Below, piece by piece: positions 20,631 through 28,309 of a stretch of 64,000 bases of DNA. Made by a program: the position numbers and the translations under genes. The stretch covers positions 2,914,001-2,978,000 of the forward strand of contig NZ_CP025012.1 of the NCBI RefSeq assembly GCF_002953715.1. Direction: 5' to 3'. Positions within the stretch are counted from its first letter, which is position 1. Each line of letters opens with the position of its first letter. Under the pieces are notes generated by a model that saw nothing but the letters and a program-made list of their open reading frames with translations, did not search any database and was not told the DNA's origin. The DNA comes from Rhizobium leguminosarum (GTDB lineage Bacteria; Pseudomonadota; Alphaproteobacteria; Rhizobiales; Rhizobiaceae).

Positions 20631-21656
20631 TCAACCACCAAGCTTTCCGAGACTGGCAAGATTGGGAAACCCGAAGAGCGACATATCCGCGGCTTCGGCG
20701 GCGGCGTCCGTCCTCAGGCCGGCGCGCAGCTTGGCGGAGCGGGCGCGCGGATTGATCTCGGCCTCCGCCTCGCTTGCCGAAACCATCGGCTTGCCGATAG
20801 CCGCAAAGGTTGCCGCCCGCTCATGCGCGACCGGCAGATGCCGCGAACCCGACGCCTTGCCGGCGCGGTCGGAGAAGAATTTCTTGACGATGCGGTCTTC
20901 GAGCGAATGAAAGGTGACGACGACAAGCCGCCCGCCCGGCTTCAGCGCCGTTTCCGCCGCAAACAGCGCCTGCGCCAGTTCGCCGAGCTCGTCGTTGACG
21001 AAGATGCGCAATGCCTGGAAGACGCGCGTTGCCGGATGGATCTTGTCCTTCATCTTGCGCGGCGTAACGAGCTCGATGAGACCGGCGAGATCGCGTGTCG
21101 TTTCAAATGGCTTTTCGGCGCGGCGCTTCTCGATCGCATGCGCGATGCGCGGCGCCTGGCTTTCCTCGCCGAGAAAATGGAAGATGCGGATGAGATCGGC
21201 GACCTTGGCGCGGTTGACGACATCGGCGGCCGACACACCTTCGGCCGACATGCGCATGTCGAGCGGTCCGTTCTTCTGGAAGGAGAAGCCGCGCTCGGCC
21301 TCGTCGATCTGCATGGAGGAGACGCCGATATCGAGCACGACACCATCGAGCCCGCCCTGCGGCGCATGATCGGCGAGATGCGAGAATTGCGAATGAACGA
21401 GCTTGAGACGCCCACCGTGGGCGGCGATCATCGCCTGCCCCGAAGCAATCGCCGTCGGATCGCGGTCGAGCGCAATCACCTCGGCGCCGGCCGCAAGGAT
21501 GGCCGAGCTGTAACCGCCCGCACCGAATGTACCATCGAGGATGAGTTTGCCGGGCGCGGGCGCCAGCGCCGCAATAACTTCTTCGAGAAGAACAGGAATG
21601 TGACGAACCGGTCCGCCACCGGCATCAGTTGAACCTCCGCCAGGATTCGCCACCAT
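20631..21656 (-). CDS. rsmH: 16S rRNA (cytosine1402-N4)-methyltransferase RsmH
   Basis: SAM-dependent methyltransferase (formerly MraW) modifying C1402 of 16S rRNA. At 341 residues it shows [10 protein letters not shown], the SAM site [11 protein letters not shown] (about 40-50), [24 protein letters not shown], the [15 protein letters not shown] motif and [13 protein letters not shown]. The ATG at 21656 (MVANPGGG) follows mraZ by 17 bases. A much longer in-frame extension across mraZ is not credible. Confidence 0.96.
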   Translation of the reverse strand: MVANPGGGSTDAGGGPVRHIPVLLEEVIAALAPAPGKLILDGTFGAGGYSSAILAAGAEVIALDRDPTAIASGQAMIAAHGGRLKLVHSQFSHLADHAPQGGLDGVVLDIGVSSMQIDEAERGFSFQKNGPLDMRMSAEGVSAADVVNRAKVADLIRIFHFLGEESQAPRIAHAIEKRRAEKPFETTRDLAGLIELVTPRKMKDKIHPATRVFQALRIFVNDELGELAQALFAAETALKPGGRLVVVTFHSLEDRIVKKFFSDRAGKASGSRHLPVAHERAATFAAIGKPMVSASEAEAEINPRARSAKLRAGLRTDAAAEAADMSLFGFPNLASLGKLGG

Positions 21657-21673
21657 TCCATTCCCTCGTTCTT

Positions 21674-22111
21674 TCAGGAACGCTTGCCCGCCAGCTTGCG
21701 CTCCCCTCGTGCTTGCGCCTGTGCGGCCACAAAAGCCTGCGGCTGCCAGAGCTGAAAATGATCCGCCCGACCGACGAAGGTCACTTCGTCCGAGATACCG
21801 GTGAAGCCGCGAATGAAATCCGTGACCATCAGCCGCCCCTCGGCGTCGAGCTTCATGAAGACCCCGCCTCCATGAATGAGAAGCGACATCTCGTTCGCAT
21901 CCGGCGAAAACGGATCCTCCGCAGCAATCTGCCGTTCGAATCTTTCGAGAAGATCCGGACCGCCGATGCTGATCGCCGGAAACACAAAGTCCTGGAAGCA
22001 ATAGAGCTCCTGAACATTGCGCTGCGCCAGCACGGAACGAAACGCCGAAGGCACGGAAACCCTGCTCTTGGCATCGATCTTGTTGGTCGCGTTCGAAAGG
22101 AAGCGGTTCAT
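21674..22111 (-). CDS. mraZ: Transcriptional regulator MraZ
   Basis: SpoVT/AbrB-like DNA-binding protein that represses its own dcw operon. The 145-residue product has two MraZ repeats: [19 protein letters not shown] near the N-terminus and [15 protein letters not shown] in the second half. The start at 22111 (MNRFLSN) is chosen by family length. An in-frame ATG 4 codons earlier exists. Four TGGGN boxes matching its known operator pattern lie 174-208 bases upstream. Confidence 0.95.
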   Translation of the reverse strand: MNRFLSNATNKIDAKSRVSVPSAFRSVLAQRNVQELYCFQDFVFPAISIGGPDLLERFERQIAAEDPFSPDANEMSLLIHGGGVFMKLDAEGRLMVTDFIRGFTGISDEVTFVGRADHFQLWQPQAFVAAQAQARGERKLAGKRS

Positions 22112-22199
22112 GACACGAAACATCCGTTCCCGCAGGGATCCGGACCAAAAGACGCCCGAAACTCCCGATATCAGGCACAGCTTCGCAAGCCGGATGAGC

Positions 22200-22230
22200 A
22201 AAAACCCCTCCGACGCTTCCGGAGAGGAAG
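22200..22230 (-). terminator. Terminator-like hairpin in the mraZ leader, possible attenuator
   Basis: On the minus strand CCTCTCCG, a 7-base loop and CGGAGGGG are followed by TTTTT (22204-22200), giving an 8-bp stem with one G-U pair. A second hairpin, CTTCC-TCTCC-GGAAG (22230-22216), would use the same bases, so the two are mutually exclusive as in terminator/antiterminator switches. It lies between the MraZ boxes and mraZ. It could instead end transcripts reading through from rnpB. Confidence 0.5.
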
Positions 22231-22284
22231 GCGCCTTTGCTTTGCGATGAATGGGCAGGTGATTGCCCTGGTGCAGTGCGCATT

Positions 22285-22319
22285 TGGGATAGCATGGGAC
22301 CATATGGGCGTCAATGGGA
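22285..22319. promoter_or_regulatory. MraZ operator: four TGGGN boxes with 10-base period
   Basis: TGGGA (22285-22289), TGGGA (22295-22299), TGGGC (22305-22309) and TGGGA (22315-22319), each separated by exactly 5 bases. MraZ is known to bind TGGGN direct repeats spaced by 5 bases upstream of mraZ. The boxes read on the plus strand, opposite to the gene. The AT-rich stretch just upstream (about 22345-22400 on the minus strand) probably holds the promoter, though I cannot fix its -35 and -10. Confidence 0.85.
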
Positions 22320-22370
22320 TGCGCCCATTTTGCAACGGACGCATGATCAAAAATTTATAAGCCGTTAAGT

Positions 22371-22385
22371 TTAACAAAGGGTTAG
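22371..22385. promoter_or_regulatory. Candidate CtrA site in the mraZ promoter
   Basis: TTAA (22371-22374), 7 bases, TTAG (22382-22385): seven of eight consensus positions of the CtrA full site TTAA-N7-TTAA. It lies about 60 bases upstream of the MraZ boxes. Short AT-rich motifs occur by chance, so this is tentative. Confidence 0.35.
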
Positions 22386-22522
22386 CATCGCCATCTTACA
22401 AACGACACGTACTGGTGGCTCCACGAGAAAAATCCACCCGGGGGTGCATGAACATCCGCTTGATAACAGTCGGTTTCAGCGACTTACGGTGAAAATCCGG
22501 CCGACGCGCCGCAAGATGTTAA

Positions 22523-22923
22523 TCGCCAGTTGGCCTGTAAGCCGGGTTCTGTAAGGCTCCGGCGTGAACCGGAACGTGGCAGCCATTCCTCTGGGACAGC
22601 GTTCGCACGCTGCCTCGCGCAACCCACCCGGATGACTGGCCTGGAAACCGGCCGGAAGGCCTTTCGGCCTGCCGCATCATCCCTATTCGGTCTTGCTCCC
22701 GGTGGGGTTTACCGTGCCATTTCCGTTGCCGGAGATGCGGTGGGCTCTTACCCCACCCTTTCACCCTTACCTGTCATGACAGGCGGTTTGCTTTCTGTGG
22801 CACTTTCCCTGAGGTCGCCCTCGCCGGACGTTATCCGGCACCGTGTTTCCGTGGAGCCCGGACTTTCCTCACCCTACCGCCTTTCGGCATTGGTAAAGCG
22901 CGGCTGCCCAGCCAACTGGCAGG
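22523..22923 (-). ncRNA. rnpB: RNase P RNA (bacterial type A)
   Basis: Catalytic RNA of RNase P, which trims tRNA 5' leaders. On the minus strand the 5' and 3' ends pair as helix P1 (GCCAGTTGGC at 22920-22911 with GCCAACTGGC at 22534-22525). Near the 5' end is the hallmark GAGGAAAGTCCGGGCTCC (about 22874-22856). ACAGAAAGCAAACCGCC (about 22802-22786) and GGTAAGGGTGAAAGGGTGG follow, and near the 3' end is the conserved AGAGGAATGGCTGCC with CAGAACCCGGCTTACAGG. The ends are set from P1 and may be off by a few bases. There is no protein-coding gene in this stretch. Confidence 0.96.
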
Positions 22924-22972
22924 GCTCCCATAAACGAGAGAGATCGCAATTGCTATCGAAATAAATGATATC

Positions 22973-23078
22973 GCTTAGAGCAATTCCAGCAAAAGTACGC
23001 AGCGGTTTTGCGTCCGCAATTGCGTAAGAACAAAAGAGCGAGCACTTCCGTGATTCGCAGAAAAACGGAAATGCTCTA
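22973..23078. repeat. Rhizobial intergenic palindromic repeat
   Basis: Starts AGAGCAATTCCAGCAAAAG and ends with a hairpin of GAGCACTTCCGT and ACGGAAATGCTC arms (about 23039-23075). This mosaic type is widespread between genes in Rhizobiaceae. Its end overlaps the stop codon of the oxidoreductase gene at 23076. Related hairpin modules occur at 24271, 37141 and 49889 in this window. Confidence 0.75.
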
Positions 23079-24251
23079 GCGAAATTGCGGCGTGAAATCC
23101 GTGGAATAGCCCTCTTCGCTGATTCCGCCTGATAAAAGCAGCTCGGCCCCAAGCCGGCCGATTTCGTCCGAGCTCTTGGCCGACGTGCCGGCGCAGCCCG
23201 TCAGCACCGCGATCTCGGGCGAGGAGGTATAGCCAATCATCGGATAGCCGCTTTCCGTATGCGACACGACGCAGGCCGCCGTCGAAATCGAAAGCGGCAC
23301 GATATTGGGCACAAGACCTTCAACGATGCGTTTGAGATGCGCGCGCACCGTATCGCGCCCCTCGGTCTTGAACCAGGCGCGCATCCCCGCGTCGTCGCTG
23401 AGCACCAGATCGTCAGGATCGCCGCCGATCTTCAGATAGAATTTGCCGTCGGGATAGCGGATCGGCGGCAGCAGGTAGATATCGATGCCGGGCGCCCTGA
23501 GAATGAGCGACGGCATCGCGGCCAGGCGCACCGCGTCGGCCTCGCTGACTTCAAAGAGCGTCACGGTCCGGGCATAAACCGTCATGGCAACCGGCCGCGG
23601 CAACAGATTCTTCGCAATGGAAAATCCGCCCGCTGCCAGCAGCACCTTTGCACCGCGATAAGTGCGGCCACCGGCCGTCTCGACAACAGCCGACCCACCC
23701 TCGCTCCTGATCGAAACAACGTGATCGCGGATGACGGCAGCACCTGCCTTTTCCGCCAGCAGCGATTGGGCTTTCACAAGCTTGCGCGGACTGATATGGC
23801 CGGCCCCCCTCGCCTCGAAGACGCCCGTACCCCCATCAGGAAAGGCGAAGAAGGGAAAGGCGGCCTTCAGCCCGGCCTCATCGAGAAGGCTGGTTTCGAC
23901 GCTCAGCGAAATGGCGGCCCGCCGGGTCTTCTCGATATAATCGCCTCCGGTCGGCGCGACGACGACGCAGCCGACCTCCCGATAGAAATCGATACCGCTG
24001 TCGCGGGCGATCTCGCCATAACGGCCGATCGAGCGGTTGGCGAGCAGTGCCCAATTGCGGTCGGGATCGATGGTACGAGTGATGCGCCCCTCGTCATAAT
24101 GGCTGGCGAAGACGCCCTGATGCGCCTTGCGATCATCAGGCTCGTCCGGGCCAATCACCGCGACACCGTCCACTTGGCGCGCCAGATGCCGCGCCGCCGC
24201 TGCCCCCATCAGCCCGCGGCCGACGACGATGTATTTGAAATCGACTGCCAT
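23076..24251 (-). CDS. FAD-dependent oxidoreductase (DAO / sarcosine oxidase-like), copy 1
   Basis: Cytoplasmic flavoenzyme of 391 residues in the DAO family, which oxidises N-methyl amino acids or other secondary amines. It has the N-terminal dinucleotide fold YIVVGRGLMGAAAARHLA and the downstream GAKVLLAAGGFS strand, and ends with the MIGYTSSPEIAVLTGCAGTSAK segment where covalent-flavin monomeric sarcosine oxidases carry the flavin-binding region. AGGA lies about 8 bases before ATG 24251. It is about half identical by eye to the next gene, a tandem duplicate. The substrate is unknown. Confidence 0.8.
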   Translation of the reverse strand: MAVDFKYIVVGRGLMGAAAARHLARQVDGVAVIGPDEPDDRKAHQGVFASHYDEGRITRTIDPDRNWALLANRSIGRYGEIARDSGIDFYREVGCVVVAPTGGDYIEKTRRAAISLSVETSLLDEAGLKAAFPFFAFPDGGTGVFEARGAGHISPRKLVKAQSLLAEKAGAAVIRDHVVSIRSEGGSAVVETAGGRTYRGAKVLLAAGGFSIAKNLLPRPVAMTVYARTVTLFEVSEADAVRLAAMPSLILRAPGIDIYLLPPIRYPDGKFYLKIGGDPDDLVLSDDAGMRAWFKTEGRDTVRAHLKRIVEGLVPNIVPLSISTAACVVSHTESGYPMIGYTSSPEIAVLTGCAGTSAKSSDEIGRLGAELLLSGGISEEGYSTDFTPQFR

Positions 24252-24270
24252 GCTCTTTCCTCTCAACAGC

Positions 24271-24359
24271 CCAGCGCGTCTTTTCAGACGCGCAAAGGAC
24301 GCTGCAACACTTTGAATTGCTGCATAATTCCTTAAGTCGATTCCGATTATAAGGAATTA
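24271..24359. repeat. Rhizobial intergenic repeat with two hairpins
   Basis: First hairpin GCGCGTC-TTTTCA-GACGCGC at about 24274-24293, then an AACACTTTGAATTGC module. The second hairpin has arms AATTCCTTA (24326-24334) and TAAGGAATT (24350-24358). The last arm overlaps the stop codon of the next gene (24357-24359). The module order matches the copy at 49889-49998. Confidence 0.75.
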
Positions 24360-25547
24360 CGCAGCAGCGAAAACCGGCGTCAGTGCGCCGCCGAAATCCA
24401 CTTCGCCGAGCTGCCCTTCCGCCAGCAGCACGGCCCCTAAGCGGCCGAGCTCGTCGGAGGATTTGGCCGCGACGAAATTGCCGCCGGTCAGCACCGCGAT
24501 GCGCGGCGACTGCGTAAATCCAGCATAGGGATAACCGGTCGGCGTGAAATTCGCCACACAGGGCGCCGATGTGACAGGGCAGCCGGCAAGCTCCGGCATC
24601 AGCTGCAGGGCGACACGCGAGAGATGATCGCGCTCGGCAGCATTGCCGTCGGAACGGAACCACGCGCCGGCATCCTCCAACTGGCTAAAGGAAAGCGCCT
24701 CAGTGTCGCCACCGAGCTTCAGATAGGTCTTGCCGTCGGGATAACGCACCGGCGGCAGGATATAGATGTGATCCTCTTCCCGGTCACCGAGCACGATCGT
24801 CGACGGCATGCCGCCGAAAACCGCCATCTCGCGCTCGCCGAGTTCGTAGAACGCGACCGTGCGCGCCATAACCCTGGTATCGACCGGACGCGGCAGCAGA
24901 GCATGGAAATTGCTGAATCCGCCTGCGGCCACCAGCACACGTTCGGCGCTGTAGCTTCTGCCGCCAGCCGTCACCTCGACATGGGAACCCGCATCGCTCA
25001 CCGATGTTACGGTGGCCTCGATCAGCGAGACGCCGCCCTGTTCGGCAAGCTTGGCTTGCGCGCGCACCAGCGCCCGCGGGTTGATGTACCCAGCGCGTTT
25101 GCGCTCTAAATATCCGCTGAAATCAGAATCGACATTAAGATAGGGAAAACGTTGGCCGAGTTCCGACCGCGCGATGGTCTCGATATCGCTGCCGAGTGTC
25201 CGGCTGACGGTCAGCGCCCTTTTGATATAGTCCTGCTCGCCCTTCTCAGGAACGGCAAAGAGGCAGCCGACCTCCGAATAGAAGGAAATGCCGCTCCTTG
25301 CCTCGATCTCGTGGTAGCGGTCGAGTGAGCGGGCGGCGAAGGTTCCCCAGGCAAGATTGCCGTCGAAGGTGCGGGTGATGCGCGCTTCGTCGTAGTGGCT
25401 GGCGAAGACCCCGTAATAAGCTTTGCGCTCCTCAGGCTCGCGCGGGCCGATGAGCGCGATGCCGTCGGCCGTCGAGGAGAGATGCCGTGCGGCGGCGGCA
25501 CCCATCATGCCGCGTCCGATGATGATAAACCTGAAATCGACTGCCAT
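24357..25547 (-). CDS. FAD-dependent oxidoreductase (DAO / sarcosine oxidase-like), copy 2
   Basis: Paralogue of the preceding protein, 396 residues. The N-terminal FAD fold is FIIIGRGMMGAAAARHL, then FASHYDEARITRTF, shared almost exactly with copy 1 (FASHYDEGRITRTI). RVLVAAGGFSNF and AGFTQSPRIAVLTGGNFVAAKSSDELGRLGA follow near the C-terminus. The start at 25547 has GAGGTGGG just upstream. The two copies probably share a transcript from this gene, interrupted by the repeat between them. Confidence 0.8.
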   Translation of the reverse strand: MAVDFRFIIIGRGMMGAAAARHLSSTADGIALIGPREPEERKAYYGVFASHYDEARITRTFDGNLAWGTFAARSLDRYHEIEARSGISFYSEVGCLFAVPEKGEQDYIKRALTVSRTLGSDIETIARSELGQRFPYLNVDSDFSGYLERKRAGYINPRALVRAQAKLAEQGGVSLIEATVTSVSDAGSHVEVTAGGRSYSAERVLVAAGGFSNFHALLPRPVDTRVMARTVAFYELGEREMAVFGGMPSTIVLGDREEDHIYILPPVRYPDGKTYLKLGGDTEALSFSQLEDAGAWFRSDGNAAERDHLSRVALQLMPELAGCPVTSAPCVANFTPTGYPYAGFTQSPRIAVLTGGNFVAAKSSDELGRLGAVLLAEGQLGEVDFGGALTPVFAAA

Positions 25548-25645
25548 ATCCCACCTCGTTTCAAGGTGGGATATCACGGCAAGCGCACTGATTCACATTG
25601 CAAAATTGCCGCAAGGAAATTTCGTCGGGACGCGTCGGGCTATGC

Positions 25646-26173
25646 TCAGTCGAGCATCGCCAGGACCTTGCCGCAATAGGTCTTCGACACCGGGTTCATG
25701 CGCGTGGCGGCATGGCCGGCATTGTATTTCAGGATGGTGTTGCAGGTCTGCCCGCCGCCGAGCTGATGGGCAGCCGCCAGATACTTCATGCCGTATTTGA
25801 TGTTGGTCTCCGGATCGAACAGGCCCTTCTTCGAGCCGGAATAACCCATCATCCGCGCCGTCGCCGGCTTGATCTGCATCAGGCCGACTTCACCGGCGCT
25901 GCCGCGGGCGTTCGGATTGAAATTGCTCTCGACGCGCACGACAGCCTGGGCAAGCGCGACGGGCACGTCGTATTCAGCGGCATATTTGTTGATCAGTGCG
26001 GCATAGGGAATGCTCGTGGAAAAATCCGGCATGGCATAGCCGCTCTGGCGATCGACGGTTTTCAGCGAGATGGTTTCGGCCCGGACACCCCAGTCATCGC
26101 CAGCCAAGGCAAAACTATATCCCGCCAGCAGCATGCCAACGCATGCCGCAGCACCAACAATCATATTCTTCAT
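25646..26173 (-). CDS. Soluble lytic murein transglycosylase-like protein
   Basis: Exported SLT-family enzyme of 175 residues that cleaves glycan strands to 1,6-anhydro ends. It has a signal peptide (MKNMIVGAAACVGMLLAGYSFALA, cleavage after about 24) and the SLT domain at about 58-165 with the catalytic Glu in VVRVESNFNP. GEVGLMQIKPATARMMG and NIKYGMKYLAAAHQ motifs follow. Compact domain-only form. It is monocistronic, with flanking gaps on both sides. Confidence 0.9.
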   Translation of the reverse strand: MKNMIVGAAACVGMLLAGYSFALAGDDWGVRAETISLKTVDRQSGYAMPDFSTSIPYAALINKYAAEYDVPVALAQAVVRVESNFNPNARGSAGEVGLMQIKPATARMMGYSGSKKGLFDPETNIKYGMKYLAAAHQLGGGQTCNTILKYNAGHAATRMNPVSKTYCGKVLAMLD

Positions 26174-26434
26174 GTAGTCTCTTCACTCCGACCCAAAGAA
26201 TTGCAGGACTGCGCGCCTCGCTGTCATCCGGTCACACGCAACCAAGAACTGGTCGCGTTCCGCAGCAATTCTTATCGTTTCATTTGGCGCTCATGGTTAC
26301 ACTTGAAAAAGCCGCGAGCGCTGTTCAGCGGGCGTTCTTAGACCATCGCAATGAGGAGATAATAGGGAAATGATGTGGCGAGGCGGTTTTCTCGCCGGTC
26401 GTCAGAAAACCCTCCTGATATCCGGCTCTTCCGG

Positions 26435-27196
26435 TCAGGAATAACGCGGCAGCGCCGACAGCAGCCGGTGCAGCGTGTCGATCGTCGAGAAATCGGCGAT
26501 GCCATCTACCCGTTGGGGCCGGAAATGGCGCTGGAAAGCTTCCACGTCGCCTGCCGTCTTTTCGGAGAATTCACCCGTGATTTCAGTGCCGTAACCATAG
26601 AGTGACAGCATCGATTGCAGCGCCTCGACAGGCTGGCCTGTATCGCCGCGCTGGAAGAAGCGCCCGCCGGTGATCGTTGCCGGCTCGACCCAGTGCCCGA
26701 TGCCCGCCCCGTGGAGCGCGGCCCAGGGGAATTTCTCACCCGGATCGACCTTGCGGATCGGGGCGACATCGGAATGCCCGAGCACCCGTTCCGGCACGAT
26801 CGACCAACGTTTGACACAGTCGCGACACAATTCGATCACCGCGGCGATCTGCTCTTTCGGATAATCAGGGAGCCCGCCGGGATGGCCGGCATTGGCGATC
26901 TCGATGCCGATCGACAGAGAATTGATGTCCGTCTCGCCGTGCCAGCTGCTTTTCCCCGCATGCCAGGCACGCCGTGTTTCCGGCACGAGCTGCACCACCT
27001 CGCCGTTCTCATGCACAAAATAGTGGCTGGAAACCTGGCTCTCGGCGCGACAGAGCCAGTCGAGCGCGCCATCTGCCGTCGGCATGCCGGTATAGTGCAG
27101 CAGGATCATATCGGGATGGCGCCCGTCCGCCCGCTCGCCATGGTTCGGCGAAGGCTGCACGCGGGCGCTGCTGCAGTCGGCCTCGAAAGAGGTCAT
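26435..27196 (-). CDS. N-acetylmuramoyl-L-alanine amidase (AmiD-like) with peptidoglycan-binding domain
   Basis: Amidase_2 family zinc enzyme of 253 residues. Zinc ligands are likely His in ILLHYTGM (about 34), HAGKSSW and the Asp/His of VLGHSDVAPIRKVDPG. A PG_binding_1 repeat covers about 180-245 (FQRGDTGQPVEALQSMLSLYGY). No clear signal peptide, so it may act on recycled anhydro-muropeptides in the cytoplasm or be exported by another route. The start overlaps the stop of the TerB/DnaJ gene by 4 bases. Confidence 0.88.
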   Translation of the reverse strand: MTSFEADCSSARVQPSPNHGERADGRHPDMILLHYTGMPTADGALDWLCRAESQVSSHYFVHENGEVVQLVPETRRAWHAGKSSWHGETDINSLSIGIEIANAGHPGGLPDYPKEQIAAVIELCRDCVKRWSIVPERVLGHSDVAPIRKVDPGEKFPWAALHGAGIGHWVEPATITGGRFFQRGDTGQPVEALQSMLSLYGYGTEITGEFSEKTAGDVEAFQRHFRPQRVDGIADFSTIDTLHRLLSALPRYS

Positions 27197-27900
27197 GCGG
27201 CGCGGCGTTCCTTCTCGATCGCCTCATAGGCGGCGTTCAGCGCCGCCATGCGCTCATTGGCGATCACATGGAATTCCTTCGGCACGCCGCGCGAGATCAG
27301 CCGGTCGGGATGATGTTCGCTGACGAGGCCGTGGTAGCGGCGGCGGATGGTCGGGAAATCGTCCGAAGGCGAGACGCCGAGCACCTTGTAGGGATCGCCG
27401 CCGGATGAGACGTGTCGGGCGGCGATCTGCTCGAACCGGGTCTCGCTCATCTCGAAGATCTCGCCGATATGACGCAGGAAATTCAGTTCCTTCTCGTGGA
27501 TCAGCCCATCGGCCTTGGCGATGTGGAAGAGGCCGTCGAGCACGTCTTCCAGCACCGTGCAATTGGCTGCGCAAGTAACGCAGAGCGTGGAAAGCCGTTC
27601 GGCATAGGCTTCGTAGCCGGCGACGTCCTGGCGCGCGAGGTTGTAAAGCCTGGCGACGTTCTTTGCCTGATCCTGCGGGAATTCGAAGATTTCGCGGAAG
27701 GCTTCGACCTCCTTCTCGCTGACGATGCCGTCTGCCTTGGCCATCTTGGCCGACAGCGCGATGATCGCCACGGAGAAAGCCACTTTACGCCGGGTCTCGG
27801 GATCGCCTTCGAAAACCGTGCGGATAGCCTCGACCACCGCAGACAGTGCATTGCCTGCGGTATTGCCAATGGCATTCAACAGTTTTTCCCAGAAGGACAT
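27193..27900 (-). CDS. TerB-like / DnaJ-domain protein (DjlA-like)
   Basis: The 235-residue product has a hydrophobic N-terminal helix, a TerB-like region at about 50-160 with repeated KADGIVSEKEVEAF and KADGLIHEKELNFL acidic motifs, and a C-terminal J domain (PYKVLGVSPSDDFPTIRRRYHGLVSEHHPDRL) with the HPD motif intact. The layout matches DjlA co-chaperones, which recruit DnaK. ATG 27900 is preferred over a GTG four codons earlier. It is translationally coupled to the amidase. Confidence 0.85.
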   Translation of the reverse strand: MSFWEKLLNAIGNTAGNALSAVVEAIRTVFEGDPETRRKVAFSVAIIALSAKMAKADGIVSEKEVEAFREIFEFPQDQAKNVARLYNLARQDVAGYEAYAERLSTLCVTCAANCTVLEDVLDGLFHIAKADGLIHEKELNFLRHIGEIFEMSETRFEQIAARHVSSGGDPYKVLGVSPSDDFPTIRRRYHGLVSEHHPDRLISRGVPKEFHVIANERMAALNAAYEAIEKERRAA

Positions 27901-28309
27901 CGAAAATCTCACACACTTGTCAACTTATAGAGAAACAGCTTGACCAAAGAATCGTAGCCTTTGCAAGGCGACTATTGGTCGTAGGGCCGAACACAGTTTT
28001 CACGATTTGGTAATTGTCGCACCGCAGCAAACGATTCATCGCCCCGCTTCGTCTTGCCTTAGGGCCTGGCTAGCGGTCGCCGCCCCCGGCCAGGCACGTA
28101 GGCTGCCGAGCGCGCGATGGAAATTTCCACAACAGTTCCCGACAGGCAGACCGGGCTTGAAACGATTATATCCGCACTTCCAGTCGCCTTTGCAGTCCAG
28201 CACGGCAGAAAGGCGCATTTTTCGTAAATTCTTTACTTTACAGGGCCCTTTCCCTGCCGCATCCATGCGCTAGCTAACGCTGCCGCACCGAAACACCGTA
28301 GGAGGGATC
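27901..28309. other. 409-base divergent intergenic region
   Basis: Promoters for the minus-strand TerB/DnaJ gene and plus-strand pfp must lie here. An AT-rich stretch at about 28209-28240 and a strong ribosome site (GGAGGG at 28301-28306) serve pfp. A minus-strand frame at 28036-28266 could give a 59-76 residue cysteine-rich peptide but lacks a ribosome site and has weaker third-position GC. I see no repeat or RNA gene. Confidence 0.5.

Larger units (their letters stand above)
22112..22521. other. 410-base leader and intergenic region between rnpB and mraZ
   Basis: No credible gene. It holds, in minus-strand order, rnpB 3' flank, a stretch without recognised signals (22400-22521), an AT-rich probable promoter with a CtrA-like motif, the four MraZ boxes and the attenuator-like hairpin. 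An open frame continues upstream of mraZ in phase for about 64 codons but has no family support. Confidence 0.7.

Noticed and set aside
22112..22303. 64-codon in-frame extension upstream of mraZ
   Set aside because: MraZ proteins start near MNRFLSN; the extension crosses the MraZ boxes and the attenuator hairpin.
22519..22964. Open frames on both strands across 22.5-22.9 kb
   Set aside because: The stretch is RNase P RNA; its conserved core and P1 pairing explain the sequence.
28036..28266. Minus-strand frame for a cysteine-rich peptide of 59-76 residues upstream of pfp
   Set aside because: No ribosome site, weaker third-position GC than neighbours, and it would occupy the promoter gap of two divergent genes. 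Kept only as a note on the intergenic entry.
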